A stretch of 8,797 bases of DNA from Thermotogae bacterium (lineage in GTDB: Bacteria > Thermotogota > Thermotogae > Thermotogales > DSM-5069): the NCBI GenBank assembly GCA_003641785.1, contig QNAO01000026.1, positions 1 through 8,797 on the forward strand, written 5' to 3'. The position numbers and the translations under genes were made by a program. The stretch's first letter is position 1. Every line of letters starts with the position of its first letter. Under the pieces are notes generated by a model. It searched no databases. It was given only the letters and a program-made list of their open reading frames with translations, and was not told where the DNA came from. Below are positions 1 to 6,178 of this stretch, piece after piece.

Positions 1-113
1 TCAATACCATGACCGATAGAACACACCTTACCTTTTCTGATTCCCAGATCGGCTTCTACGAATTCACCTTCCAGATATATCCTGCTGTTAACAAGACACA
101 GATCGCACTGCGT
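1..113 (-). CDS. Amidohydrolase, hydantoinase/dihydropyrimidinase-like (N-terminus only, ACG start)
   Basis: Partial gene: 37 codons are visible before the left edge cuts it. The reading frame gives TQCDLCLVNSRIY followed by LEGEFVEADLGIRKGKVCSIG. This is the usual opening of cyclic amidohydrolases (hydantoinase, dihydropyrimidinase, allantoinase, dihydroorotase): a first beta strand of the form DLLIxNxxI, then EADIxIxxGKIxxIG. These enzymes hydrolyse cyclic ureides at a metal centre, but the metal ligands lie beyond the edge, so the substrate cannot be read. The gene follows the carbamoyltransferase gene by 1 nt, in the position hyuA holds near ygeW/ygeY in E. coli. No ATG, GTG or TTG exists in frame at the expected place. 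ACG at 113-111 sits at ideal distance from a GGGAGGGAG ribosome binding site, so it is taken as the start. CTG at 101-99 is the other in-frame possibility. The frame and family are fairly secure; the start codon is not. Confidence 0.7.
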
Positions 114-114
114 A

Positions 115-1101
115 TTATCTCCCTCCCATTGTAAGTGCCATAACTGCTTTGGCTGTGTGAAGTCTGTTTTCGGCTTCGTCGTAAACTACAGAAGATGGAC
201 CATCTATAACTGAATCAGCAACTTCATTTCCCCTGTCGGCTGGTAAAGCGTGCATGTATATAACACCTGGTTTCGCGAGTTTCATTTTACGCTCATCGCA
301 AATCCAATCCGTGTGCTTTCTTGTCTCCTCAAGTATCTCCTTCTCGTTCTGCGAAACGAAGAATCCACCCCAGTTTTTGGGTATCACGACATCAGCCTTT
401 TCGAAAGCTTCTTCCATGCTGTGTGTAATTGATATCTTTGCGCCTGACTTGGCGGCGTTTTGCCGAGCTTTCTCAACTATGTCAGGCATCAGATCGAACT
501 TTTCGGGGTAAGCGAGCGTTATTTCCATACCGTACTTACTGAAGAGAAGAAGCTGTGATTGTGGAACCGACAACGGTTTCAGGTGAGATTCAGCGTAAGC
601 CCAGCTGATACCCACTTTAAGACCTCTAAGATTTTCTCCAAACCTTTCTCGAATTGTCATCAAATCTGCTAAAGCTTGCATGGGGTGGTAAACGTCGTCC
701 TGCAAATTCAGAACAGGAACACACGAATTGACCGCACATGTTCTAATGTAGTTGTTACCCTGAGCAAATTTGCAAGCCCTTATCGCTATTGCATGGCCGA
801 AACGCGAAAGGACTTTTGCCGTATCAGCGGCGGTCTCTCCATGGGCTATCTGCATTTTGTCTGGAGTTAAGAAGTGAGCGTGGCCCCCAAGCTGAGTTAT
901 GCCCGCTTCAATGGAATTTCTGGTTCTCGTAGATTCATCAAAGAATATCATGAAAACGGTTTTATAAAGAAGCCAGGGAGTGGGTTCATCGACCACAAAT
1001 TTCATCTTCAGTTCCTTTGAAAGATCGAGTAACAAGTCTATTTCTTCTTTGGAAAAGTCTTGCGTGGTTATAAAGTGTCGACCTTTGAAAAACGTTGACA
1101 T
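115..1101 (-). CDS. ygeW: YgeW-type knotted carbamoyltransferase
   Basis: A 328-aa member of the aspartate/ornithine carbamoyltransferase superfamily. The carbamoyl-phosphate loop STRTR is at residues 57-61, within FFDESTRTRNSIE. HPMQ is at 139-142 and HALPADRGNEV at 284-294, followed by VYDEAENRLHTAKAVMAL. The proline-bearing stretch KPLSVPQSQ (175-183) is the kind of loop that marks the knotted branch (YgeW, acetyl- and succinyl-ornithine transcarbamylases) rather than plain ornithine or aspartate enzymes. The HALPADRG form and the gene neighbours point to YgeW. Structural work classed YgeW as a carbamoyltransferase without ornithine or aspartate activity; its cluster has since been linked to anaerobic purine/uric acid catabolism. 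There it plausibly runs in the phosphorolytic direction on a ureido compound to give carbamoyl phosphate, but that role is inference here. It is shorter than E. coli YgeW (about 396 aa) but of normal length for the fold. The ATG follows an AGAGGGGGG site inside the end of the upstream gene, with a 2-nt gap, so the two genes are co-transcribed. Confidence 0.9.
   Translation of the reverse strand: MSTFFKGRHFITTQDFSKEEIDLLLDLSKELKMKFVVDEPTPWLLYKTVFMIFFDESTRTRNSIEAGITQLGGHAHFLTPDKMQIAHGETAADTAKVLSRFGHAIAIRACKFAQGNNYIRTCAVNSCVPVLNLQDDVYHPMQALADLMTIRERFGENLRGLKVGISWAYAESHLKPLSVPQSQLLLFSKYGMEITLAYPEKFDLMPDIVEKARQNAAKSGAKISITHSMEEAFEKADVVIPKNWGGFFVSQNEKEILEETRKHTDWICDERKMKLAKPGVIYMHALPADRGNEVADSVIDGPSSVVYDEAENRLHTAKAVMALTMGGR
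119..127 (-). promoter_or_regulatory. Ribosome binding site for the ACG-start amidohydrolase
   Basis: On the minus strand GGGAGGGAG lies inside the last codons of the carbamoyltransferase gene and ends 5 nt before the ACG at 113-111. It is nearly ideal for pairing with the 16S rRNA tail. It is listed because it decides the start: it places initiation exactly where the hydantoinase-like homology begins, although the codon there is ACG. Confidence 0.6.
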
Positions 1102-1103
1102 TT

Positions 1104-2312
1104 TTAATCCCCCCTCTTACTTTTCAAAGATTTCACTAAGATCTGTGGAAATACCGAATAAAACGCTGTTGCTTTAACCAGATGATCTATTCGAACTCTC
1201 TCATTGGGTGCATGAGCAAACCTCTCTTCACCCGGGCCAAATCCCACCGTGGGGATTGAAAATAAACCGCATGTCGCCACTCCATTAGTGCTGAACACCC
1301 ATTTTCCGATCTCCGCCTCTTCGTTAAAGAGACATTCGAAACATTCCTTAGCAGCCCTGAGTAAAACGTGATCTTCAGGCATCACCCATGACGGGAAATA
1401 TTTCTCTGCGGGGTATACAAGCCCTGTGTGAGTGGGATCAGAAAAGGTACAAATCTCAATATGAGCATCAACAGGTAGCTCATGAAGCAGATTATTCATT
1501 TGTTGAAGCACGGTTTCCTTATCTTCACCATTTGTGAGCCTTCTGTCTACGTGAGCGGAGCAGAAATCCGGCACAGCATTGAGTGAAGGACTTCTTGAAG
1601 AGATCTGAGTAATGGCGATCGAGCCTTTTCCAAGAAACTCATCACGCGGGAGTTTTTCATTCAGTTTCTCTATTTCGAGAGCTATCTTTGCCATATCGTA
1701 AATAGCGTTCACTCCACGCTCTGGTGCACTTGCGTGGGCGGAAACCCCTTTTACATTGATTTTGAATTCCAACCTTCCCCGCTGACCACGGGCTAATGCG
1801 AGATTCGTTGGTTCAGTTATGAGAACATAGTCAGGTCTAATCCCTCCTTCTTTGATAATGTACTGCCAGCAAAGGCCATCGCAGTTTTCTTCTAAAGCAG
1901 ATCCAACAACATACAGAGTGAAATCATCAATCAAGTCGAGATCCTTGATAACTCTTCCAGCGTAAACCGCACATGCAACTCCAGCTTTTTGATCTGCAGC
2001 ACCACGCCCGTAAACCCATTCATCGTCAAACTCACCACTGAAAGGATCCCTTTGCCACTGCTTTTCATCTCCGATATCAACGGTGTCAACGTGTCCATCG
2101 ATCGCGATTCTCGTTTTGCCAGAGCCGATTCTACCAATAACATTACCAAAATTATCAACAAAAACCTCGTCAAATCCGAGTTTCTCCATTTCATCACGGA
2201 TTAATACGACAACGTTCTCCTCGTGACCAGATAGGCTGGGTGTTTTTATGAGACGGCTGAGAAAATTCACCAAAGAATCACGCATCTGTTCGGAGTATTC
2301 CAAAGAATCCAT
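1104..2312 (-). CDS. ygeY: M20-family metallohydrolase, YgeY type
   Basis: A 402-aa cytosolic M20 (ArgE/DapE/ACY1/CPG2) dizinc hydrolase, a family that cleaves amide bonds of acylated or carbamoylated amino acids and small peptides. The motifs are in order: metal ligand His74 with catalytic-loop Asp76 (DGHVDTV), bridging Asp107 (YGRGAADQKAG), the general base Glu141 and ligand Glu142 (ALEENCDG), ligand Glu167 (ITEPTN), dimerisation-domain His193 (VSAHASAPERGVNA), and the C-terminal ligand His367 (FAHAPNE). All expected metal and catalytic residues are present. The YGRGAADQK signature and the YgeW gene 2 nt downstream support the YgeY subgroup, often annotated as a selenium-metabolism-linked hydrolase and associated with ygeW/hyuA purine-catabolism clusters. 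The exact substrate is not established from sequence; a ureido amino acid is a reasonable guess. The ATG is preceded by GAAAGGGGGG, which fixes the start. It is the first gene of the minus-strand operon. Confidence 0.88.
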   Translation of the reverse strand: MDSLEYSEQMRDSLVNFLSRLIKTPSLSGHEENVVVLIRDEMEKLGFDEVFVDNFGNVIGRIGSGKTRIAIDGHVDTVDIGDEKQWQRDPFSGEFDDEWVYGRGAADQKAGVACAVYAGRVIKDLDLIDDFTLYVVGSALEENCDGLCWQYIIKEGGIRPDYVLITEPTNLALARGQRGRLEFKINVKGVSAHASAPERGVNAIYDMAKIALEIEKLNEKLPRDEFLGKGSIAITQISSRSPSLNAVPDFCSAHVDRRLTNGEDKETVLQQMNNLLHELPVDAHIEICTFSDPTHTGLVYPAEKYFPSWVMPEDHVLLRAAKECFECLFNEEAEIGKWVFSTNGVATCGLFSIPTVGFGPGEERFAHAPNERVRIDHLVKATAFYSVFPQILVKSLKSKRGD

Positions 2313-2351
2313 TCCACGCCCCCCTTTCGTGCGGTAGAATTATCTATTGAC
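2313..2351. promoter_or_regulatory. 39-nt divergent intergenic gap
   Basis: This is the only space between the divergent ygeY and DNA glycosylase genes. It contains the strong purine-rich ribosome site of ygeY (minus strand, about 2319-2328) and the A/T-rich core TAGAATTATCTA (2334-2345). Read on the minus strand, that core holds GATAAT, a possible -10 element for the ygeY-ygeW-amidohydrolase operon. No convincing -35 partner at 17 nt is visible. No Shine-Dalgarno precedes the plus-strand glycosylase gene. Promoters for either side may therefore lie partly inside the opposite gene. Confidence 0.3.
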
Positions 2352-3053
2352 ATGAATAAGTCTATCAGATCAACACTCACAAATGTGTACAAAAGATTTT
2401 TGAATGAGTACGGTCGACAATATTGGTGGCCAGCGGACACATCTTTTGAAGTAATGATAGGGGCAGTTATGACCCAGAACACATCGTGGAAAAACGTTGT
2501 TAAGGCGATTTCACGGTTAAAGTCGTGTGGAAAGCTTAGTCCAGTTAATGTGGATAAGATGACGTTAGACGAACTATCAGAGATCATACGGCCGTGCGGT
2601 TACCATCGAAACAAAGCTCAAACTATCAAGAATCTGGTATATTTTCTAAAGCTGTACAACTACAACCTGAATCAAATGAAGCAGTTGAGCATATCGTCAC
2701 TGAGAAAAGAACTGCTCAATATAAAAGGCATAGGTCCAGAAACCGCGGATTCCATACTCCTCTATGCCTTCGAAATCCCAATCTTTGTTGTGGATAGCTA
2801 CACCAGAAGAATCTTTTCCAGAATTGGAATTTTAGCAGGCACTGAGAAATATTCGCGAATCCAGAAATTGTTTCACAGCCTACCTAAAAGTACACACCTG
2901 TACAAGGAATATCATGCCCTTATCGTCAAACATGCCAAAGAAAGGTGTAAGAAGAAACCTGTTTGTAGTACCTGCTGTATCAATGATCTCTGTCGTAAGT
3001 TAGGTGTCGAGACACCGTTTGAAGCAGATGAGGCTAAAAAAAGCCAATTATAG
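2352..3053 (+). CDS. HhH-GPD DNA glycosylase, MagIII / endonuclease III-like, with [4Fe-4S] motif
   Basis: A 233-aa base-excision repair enzyme of the helix-hairpin-helix-GPD superfamily. The N-terminal part has FEVMIGAVMTQNTSWKNV (32-49), where endonuclease III has LIAVLLSAQ. The hairpin LLNIKGIGPETADSILLYA (121-139) is followed by VVDSYTRRI, giving catalytic Asp148. The C-terminus has C199-x5-C205-x2-C208-x5-C214, the spacing of the family's iron-sulphur loop. At the place where endonuclease III carries its catalytic lysine (GxGxKTA), this protein has Glu (GIGPETA). It should therefore be a monofunctional glycosylase without lyase activity, in line with the MagIII group, which removes alkylated purines such as 3-methyladenine. 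The start follows no recognisable ribosome site, so translation may be weak or the mRNA nearly leaderless. It is divergent from ygeY and 113 nt from the next operon. Nothing ties it functionally to its neighbours. Confidence 0.82.
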   Translation: MNKSIRSTLTNVYKRFLNEYGRQYWWPADTSFEVMIGAVMTQNTSWKNVVKAISRLKSCGKLSPVNVDKMTLDELSEIIRPCGYHRNKAQTIKNLVYFLKLYNYNLNQMKQLSISSLRKELLNIKGIGPETADSILLYAFEIPIFVVDSYTRRIFSRIGILAGTEKYSRIQKLFHSLPKSTHLYKEYHALIVKHAKERCKKKPVCSTCCINDLCRKLGVETPFEADEAKKSQL

Positions 3054-3085
3054 TCAAAATCCTTTGTTTTTGAAAGGTATTCTTC

Positions 3086-3101
3086 ATACAATTAATTGTA
3101 T
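3086..3101. promoter_or_regulatory. Upstream operator candidate (perfect 16-bp palindrome)
   Basis: ATACAATTAATTGTAT is identical to its reverse complement over all 16 bp. It recurs 42 bp downstream as ATACAATTTTTTGTAT, differing only at the two central bases. I see no other copy in the window. It is probably a dimer-binding operator, most simply for the YheO/DauR-type regulator encoded just downstream. The 42-bp centre-to-centre distance is four turns of B-DNA, so proteins on both sites would share a face. Confidence 0.65.
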
Positions 3102-3117
3102 CTTATGAAAAAAAGTG

Positions 3118-3146
3118 TTGCATATAAATACAATTTTTTGTATTAT
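3118..3146 (+). promoter_or_regulatory. Candidate promoter for the regulator-ridA-permease operon
   Basis: TTGCAT (3118-3123) and TATTAT (3141-3146) are separated by 17 nt, a sigma-70/sigma-A-like layout with a good -10 but a moderate -35. Transcription would begin near 3153, leaving a very short leader that barely includes the GGGAGG ribosome site at 3153-3158. An alternative -10, TATAAA (3123-3128), would give a longer leader but lacks a well-placed -35. Either choice overlaps or abuts the second palindrome, consistent with repression by a bound protein. Confidence 0.45.
3128..3143. promoter_or_regulatory. Downstream operator candidate (16-bp inverted repeat)
   Basis: ATACAATTTTTTGTAT has 6-bp arms, ATACAA and TTGTAT, around TTTT. 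It matches the upstream palindrome at 14 of 16 positions. It fills the space between the putative -35 and the -10 and includes the first bases of the -10, so a protein bound here would block RNA polymerase. With the copy at 3086-3101 it forms a paired-operator arrangement. Confidence 0.62.
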
Positions 3147-3166
3147 GGCAAAGGGAGGTTTTTACA

Positions 3167-3841
3167 ATGACCAAGAAAACCCATCCTCTTCTAAGAGCGA
3201 TGCTACCAGTTGTTAAAGGATTAGCCGCTATGTTGGGACCTGACTACGAAATTGTACTCCACGATGTATCGAACCCTGAGCATTCTGTAATCGCAATTGA
3301 AAACGGCCATGTTACAGGTAGGAGGATTGGCTCTCCCCTGACAGATCTCGGTTTGTACATCTTGAAATCAAAGAAATTCCGTAATGTCAGCCATGTAGCA
3401 AATTATGCCACTTCAACGGGAGATGGCAGAAAGTTGCGCTCAACAACTATATTTCTGAGAAATGAGAACGGCAAAATCATAGGATTTCTGTGCATCAACT
3501 TCGATACCACAAAGTTTTCTATGCTGAAGGAAACCATCGACTACATGGTTCAGGTTCAAGAACTTGAAAGTATTTCTCAGGGAAGCGCTGAACGTTTTCC
3601 AACACGATTAGAAGAGTTACTTGCAGAGACCTTGGAGAATGCTCGAAATTTTCTCCATAAGCCCCTAAGAATGGCTTCAAAGGAAGAGAAACTTCGTGTC
3701 ATAAAAGAGCTCGACGAGAAGGGGTTTTTTCTGCTTAAAGGAGCCGTAGAGGAACTTTCAAAGGAAATGGGTAATTCCAAGTTCACCATTTACTCGTATT
3801 TGAGAGAAGTACGAAAGCTGAAAAATGGAAATCTTATTTGA
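3167..3841 (+). CDS. YheO-PAS / HTH transcriptional regulator (DauR-like)
   Basis: A 224-aa predicted DNA-binding regulator. Residues 8-118 form a YheO-type PAS sensor domain, with YEIVLHDVSNPEHSVIAIENG, GSPLTDLGL and the strong closing strand pair TTIFLRNENGKIIGFLCINFD. Residues 172-218 are the HTH_22-type DNA-binding end, with GFFLLKGAVEELSKEMGNSKFTIYSYLRE. This architecture is that of YheO and of DauR, the regulator of D-arginine catabolism in Pseudomonas. A small amino-type ligand is therefore plausible, though not shown. No membrane segment or phosphoacceptor domain is present, so it is probably a one-component cytosolic sensor. It is first in a six-gene operon, has a GGGAGG ribosome site 8 nt before its ATG, and sits directly behind twin 16-bp palindromes, so autoregulation is likely. 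Family assignment is confident; ligand and sign of regulation are unknown. Confidence 0.88.
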   Translation: MTKKTHPLLRAMLPVVKGLAAMLGPDYEIVLHDVSNPEHSVIAIENGHVTGRRIGSPLTDLGLYILKSKKFRNVSHVANYATSTGDGRKLRSTTIFLRNENGKIIGFLCINFDTTKFSMLKETIDYMVQVQELESISQGSAERFPTRLEELLAETLENARNFLHKPLRMASKEEKLRVIKELDEKGFFLLKGAVEELSKEMGNSKFTIYSYLREVRKLKNGNLI

Positions 3842-3851
3842 AATTTGAAAA

Positions 3852-3860
3852 GGGAGGGAG
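3852..3860 (+). promoter_or_regulatory. Ribosome binding site that sets the ridA start
   Basis: GGGAGGGAG ends 4 nt before GTG at 3865. The in-frame TTG at 3838 is upstream of this site, overlaps the regulator's stop codon and would add nine residues outside the RidA fold. The GTG is therefore the better start. Confidence 0.7.
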
Positions 3861-3864
3861 TAAC

Positions 3865-4248
3865 GTGTATCCAATATCCACAAATGATGCTCCACAAGCT
3901 ATAGGTCCATATTCACAGGCAATCGCCACCGGAAATTTTGTGTTTGTTTCTGGACAGATTCCCATTGATCCAAAAACGGGAGCCCTTGAAAACTCGGATA
4001 TTGCTACTCAAACAAAACGCGTTCTGGAAAACATAAGGGCGATACTCAAGGAAGCTGGTTCAGACCTTGAACACGTGGTGAAGGTGACAGTTTTTGTCAC
4101 CGATCTCAAGAATTTTGGACCAATAAACGAAGTCTATGGCGAATATTTCAAAAACCACAAACCTGCAAGGTCTTTTGTTGAAGTGTCAGCTCTGCCAAAA
4201 GAGGCGCAAATAGAGGTCGAGGTTATTGCCGTGAAAAAGGAGGGATAG
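3865..4248 (+). CDS. ridA: RidA family reactive enamine/imine deaminase
   Basis: A 127-aa protein from the GTG start, standard for the RidA/YjgF/YER057c/UK114 family. Motifs include AIGPYSQAI (12-20) with Tyr16-Ser17, NFVFVSGQIPIDPKTG (24-39), the helix TQTKRVLENIRAILKEAGS (48-66), and KPARSFVEVSALPKEAQIEVEVIA. In the last, Arg102 corresponds to the carboxylate-binding arginine (Arg105 in E. coli RidA) and Glu117 to the conserved glutamate near the active site. RidA proteins form trimers and hydrolyse 2-aminoacrylate and related imines released by PLP lyases or flavin amino-acid oxidases. Here both a PLP enzyme and a FAD enzyme are encoded downstream in the same transcript, so this copy is probably dedicated to that pathway rather than a housekeeping one. 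It lies 23 nt after the regulator and 2 nt before the next gene. Confidence 0.93.
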   Translation: MYPISTNDAPQAIGPYSQAIATGNFVFVSGQIPIDPKTGALENSDIATQTKRVLENIRAILKEAGSDLEHVVKVTVFVTDLKNFGPINEVYGEYFKNHKPARSFVEVSALPKEAQIEVEVIAVKKEG

Positions 4249-4250
4249 GG

Positions 4251-4691
4251 GTGACCGATCCCTATGCTCATGGAATGATTAATCACAATCCCTACGCAAA
4301 AAAGAAAATTGTTACCGCAAGAGTCGTTGCAGTACTCAGAGGAACTATGGATAAACGAGGTCTCTCTTTGATTGCCCCAAAATCCAGAGCTTTGAGACGT
4401 TCAGAGATTCATGAAATCATAGTTACAGATGAGAAACAAGCTGGTCCAGGAAAGCAAGTCAACCACATTGGATACATAGCGTTCGTCGAAATCATTGAGG
4501 GCGGAGTGGTAGTGACAGGAGACTTTGTCAGAGTATCAACAAACAACTCGAAAATAGGAACAGTTGTGGGTTTCGATGAAACTCACATGCCAAATCACCA
4601 GAACATAGTTATTTTCAGTGAAAAGATAACAACAGGGGAGGACATGAGCATCGGATTGAACGATCTCGTTCTCTTCTGGCGTGAAGACTAA
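4251..4691 (+). CDS. Conserved-looking 146-aa protein of unknown function
   Basis: I do not recognise this protein. It starts with GTG, 2 nt after the ridA stop, and its ribosome site (AAGGAGGGATAGGG) overlaps the end of ridA, so translational coupling is likely. It has no signal peptide, membrane segment or cysteine, and looks soluble and cytosolic. After a polar Asn/His/Tyr-rich head (1-17), the pattern is mostly beta: KKIVTARVVAVLRGTM (18-33), SLIAPKSR (39-46), HEIIVTD (54-60), HIGYIAFVEIIEGGVVVTGDFVRVS (72-96), KIGTVVGFDET (101-111), QNIVIFSE (117-124) and a GLNDLVLFWRED end (135-146). Short alternating strands with Gly turns suggest a small beta barrel. His72, His112 and His116 are candidate ligand residues. 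Its place between ridA and the PLP enzyme suggests an accessory or subunit role in that reaction; this is inference only. Confidence 0.72.
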   Translation: MTDPYAHGMINHNPYAKKKIVTARVVAVLRGTMDKRGLSLIAPKSRALRRSEIHEIIVTDEKQAGPGKQVNHIGYIAFVEIIEGGVVVTGDFVRVSTNNSKIGTVVGFDETHMPNHQNIVIFSEKITTGEDMSIGLNDLVLFWRED

Positions 4692-4708
4692 ATAGGAGGT
4701 GTCGAGTT

Positions 4709-6163
4709 ATGTTTAAGAACAAGTACCATCTTTACAAACACTTAAAGCTTTCCATTCCCAAGATCTACGAGGAGGCTCGAAAAGCTGCTGATGAGATTGG
4801 AATACCAAAAGAATGGCGAGGGAAATTCGGTTTGACAGGTGCAATTTCCGGAGCTCACGGGCTGATTTCTGAAGAAGTTGACAAAGCGATTAGCGCTGTT
4901 GCACACGAGGTTATACCAAACAAAGTTTTTGCAGATGAGATCCGAGACATTGTCAAGGACTACTACGGGGACGATTACGACGCCGTGCTGGTGAGCACCT
5001 GTGAAGCGGCTCTTTGGTTGAGCTTTGATGTTTTAGTTTCACCACCCTTTAGCGGAAGAGGAGAGAAGTATCACAGCAGATACATAGTTCCTTACGAAAG
5101 ACATCTTCACCATCACGGAGGCTATGGCAGACCTGTGCCAGGTTTCTACAAAGACATTCTCGCAGACAGGGGATGCACATCGGGAGAACTTGGATTCTAT
5201 GGAAAACGACTTGAAAATGTTGAAACCGTTATAGTTCCCATGGAAGGCGCAAGATACACAGTCCACGGTATCAAGTACCATCCCACCATACTGTTAAGCG
5301 GCGTAAAGGCGGAAGAGACCGCAAGAAAGATTGAAGAAACAGCTAACAGGTACTCAGAAACATTTGCCGGAATTTCTTCTCTCGGATACGACACAGTCGG
5401 CTATGGCTATGGAGAAAAAGCCGATGACGGGGCCCCTCTTCTGCAGAAGAGGCTCGGTGAGATCGCAAAGAAGTATAACGTTCCTTACATAGTTGATAAC
5501 GCATGGGGAGTTCCCTTCATTGGAACAGATCCCAGAAAGACAGGAGCCTGGGTAATGACCTATAGCATGGATAAAGCGAGCGGTGCTCCCACCTGCGGAC
5601 TGATCATAGGTAGAGAAGACATAATGGTATCTATCAGAAGAGCGATGGGAACACATGGTGAAAGGCACGGTACCTGGACATCTTACGGTAAAGCCGCATA
5701 TGTAACTTTCGATCCTGGGAAAGAAAGCCTTGCAGGCGCTATAGCAGCACTCAAAGCTCTTAGAAACAAAGCAGACAAGTTCAAAGCGAATGTCGACAAA
5801 CTTCATCAAATCACAGTGGAAGAATTTGACAAAATAGACTCCAAACTCAAGGGCATTTTCAAAATATCCAAAAGCTACAACTCCGCTGCCGTCGAGATCA
5901 ACTACGACGAATGTTGGGAGAAAGGTGTCCCGCTTCCAATATTCTCCATTGAAGACATGTATGCAGGAACGAATATACTGCAAGCTGGCGCGAGCGAAAT
6001 GGGAATTGTTCCCACAATAGCGTACGACGCAAATATCTACGTCTCTCTCGGTCTTGGAACAGTAGACAAGAACGGCGACATACTTGAAGACAAAATGAGA
6101 CTCGCAATTAGAGGACTTGTGAAACTCATAGAAATCGTCGCAAAATATGCCGGTCTAATTTAA
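4709..6163 (+). CDS. Fold-type I PLP-dependent enzyme, substrate unknown
   Basis: A 484-aa cytosolic protein preceded by AGGAGGTG, 17 nt after its upstream neighbour. The core looks like the aspartate-aminotransferase/SelA-type PLP fold. A cofactor-phosphate loop candidate is STCEAALWL (96-104). A beta strand ends in YIVDNAWG (260-267), with Asp263 placed to contact the pyridine nitrogen. Then comes MTYSMDKASGAPTCGLIIG (283-301), with Lys289 the likely Schiff-base lysine. An unusual histidine cluster, ERHLHHHGGYG (130-140), sits where a ring-stacking aromatic or histidine is normally found. GTHGERHGTW (314-323) and TNILQAG toward the C-terminus probably line the active site. I cannot assign a reaction: lyase/ammonia-lyase, decarboxylase or transferase chemistry are all possible. 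The co-transcribed RidA favours a reaction that releases an enamine or imine. No sign of truncation. Confidence 0.8.
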   Translation: MFKNKYHLYKHLKLSIPKIYEEARKAADEIGIPKEWRGKFGLTGAISGAHGLISEEVDKAISAVAHEVIPNKVFADEIRDIVKDYYGDDYDAVLVSTCEAALWLSFDVLVSPPFSGRGEKYHSRYIVPYERHLHHHGGYGRPVPGFYKDILADRGCTSGELGFYGKRLENVETVIVPMEGARYTVHGIKYHPTILLSGVKAEETARKIEETANRYSETFAGISSLGYDTVGYGYGEKADDGAPLLQKRLGEIAKKYNVPYIVDNAWGVPFIGTDPRKTGAWVMTYSMDKASGAPTCGLIIGREDIMVSIRRAMGTHGERHGTWTSYGKAAYVTFDPGKESLAGAIAALKALRNKADKFKANVDKLHQITVEEFDKIDSKLKGIFKISKSYNSAAVEINYDECWEKGVPLPIFSIEDMYAGTNILQAGASEMGIVPTIAYDANIYVSLGLGTVDKNGDILEDKMRLAIRGLVKLIEIVAKYAGLI

Positions 6164-6178
6164 TTGAAGGAAGGGATT

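Larger units (their letters stand above)
3054..3166 (+). promoter_or_regulatory. 113-nt control region of the right-arm operon
   Basis: A strongly A/T-rich non-coding stretch between the glycosylase stop and the regulator start. It contains the two 16-bp palindromes, the TTGCAT-17-TATTAT promoter candidate, a second possible upstream -35 (TTGAAA, 3070-3075, no clear -10), and the regulator's ribosome site GGGAGG. A weak inverted repeat, CCTTT...AAAGG (3061-3077), has no T-run and is not a convincing terminator for the glycosylase gene. Confidence 0.6.

Noticed and set aside
3003..3016. GGTGTCGAGACACC, a perfect 6-bp-arm inverted repeat near the end of the glycosylase gene
   Set aside because: It is inside coding sequence, the loop would be too tight at full pairing, and no T-run follows, so it does not qualify as a terminator; it may be chance.
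3032..3045. GGCT-A6-AGCC hairpin at the glycosylase stop
   Set aside because: Only four paired bases and no downstream T-run; too weak to call a terminator.
3838..3864. Upstream TTG start for ridA
   Set aside because: It overlaps the regulator stop codon and would translate through the ribosome binding site; GTG at 3865 fits the family N-terminus.
5354..5983. 209-codon minus-strand open frame antisense to the PLP enzyme gene
   Set aside because: No family resemblance, no ribosome site, and the plus-strand frame has clear PLP motifs; it is an antisense shadow.
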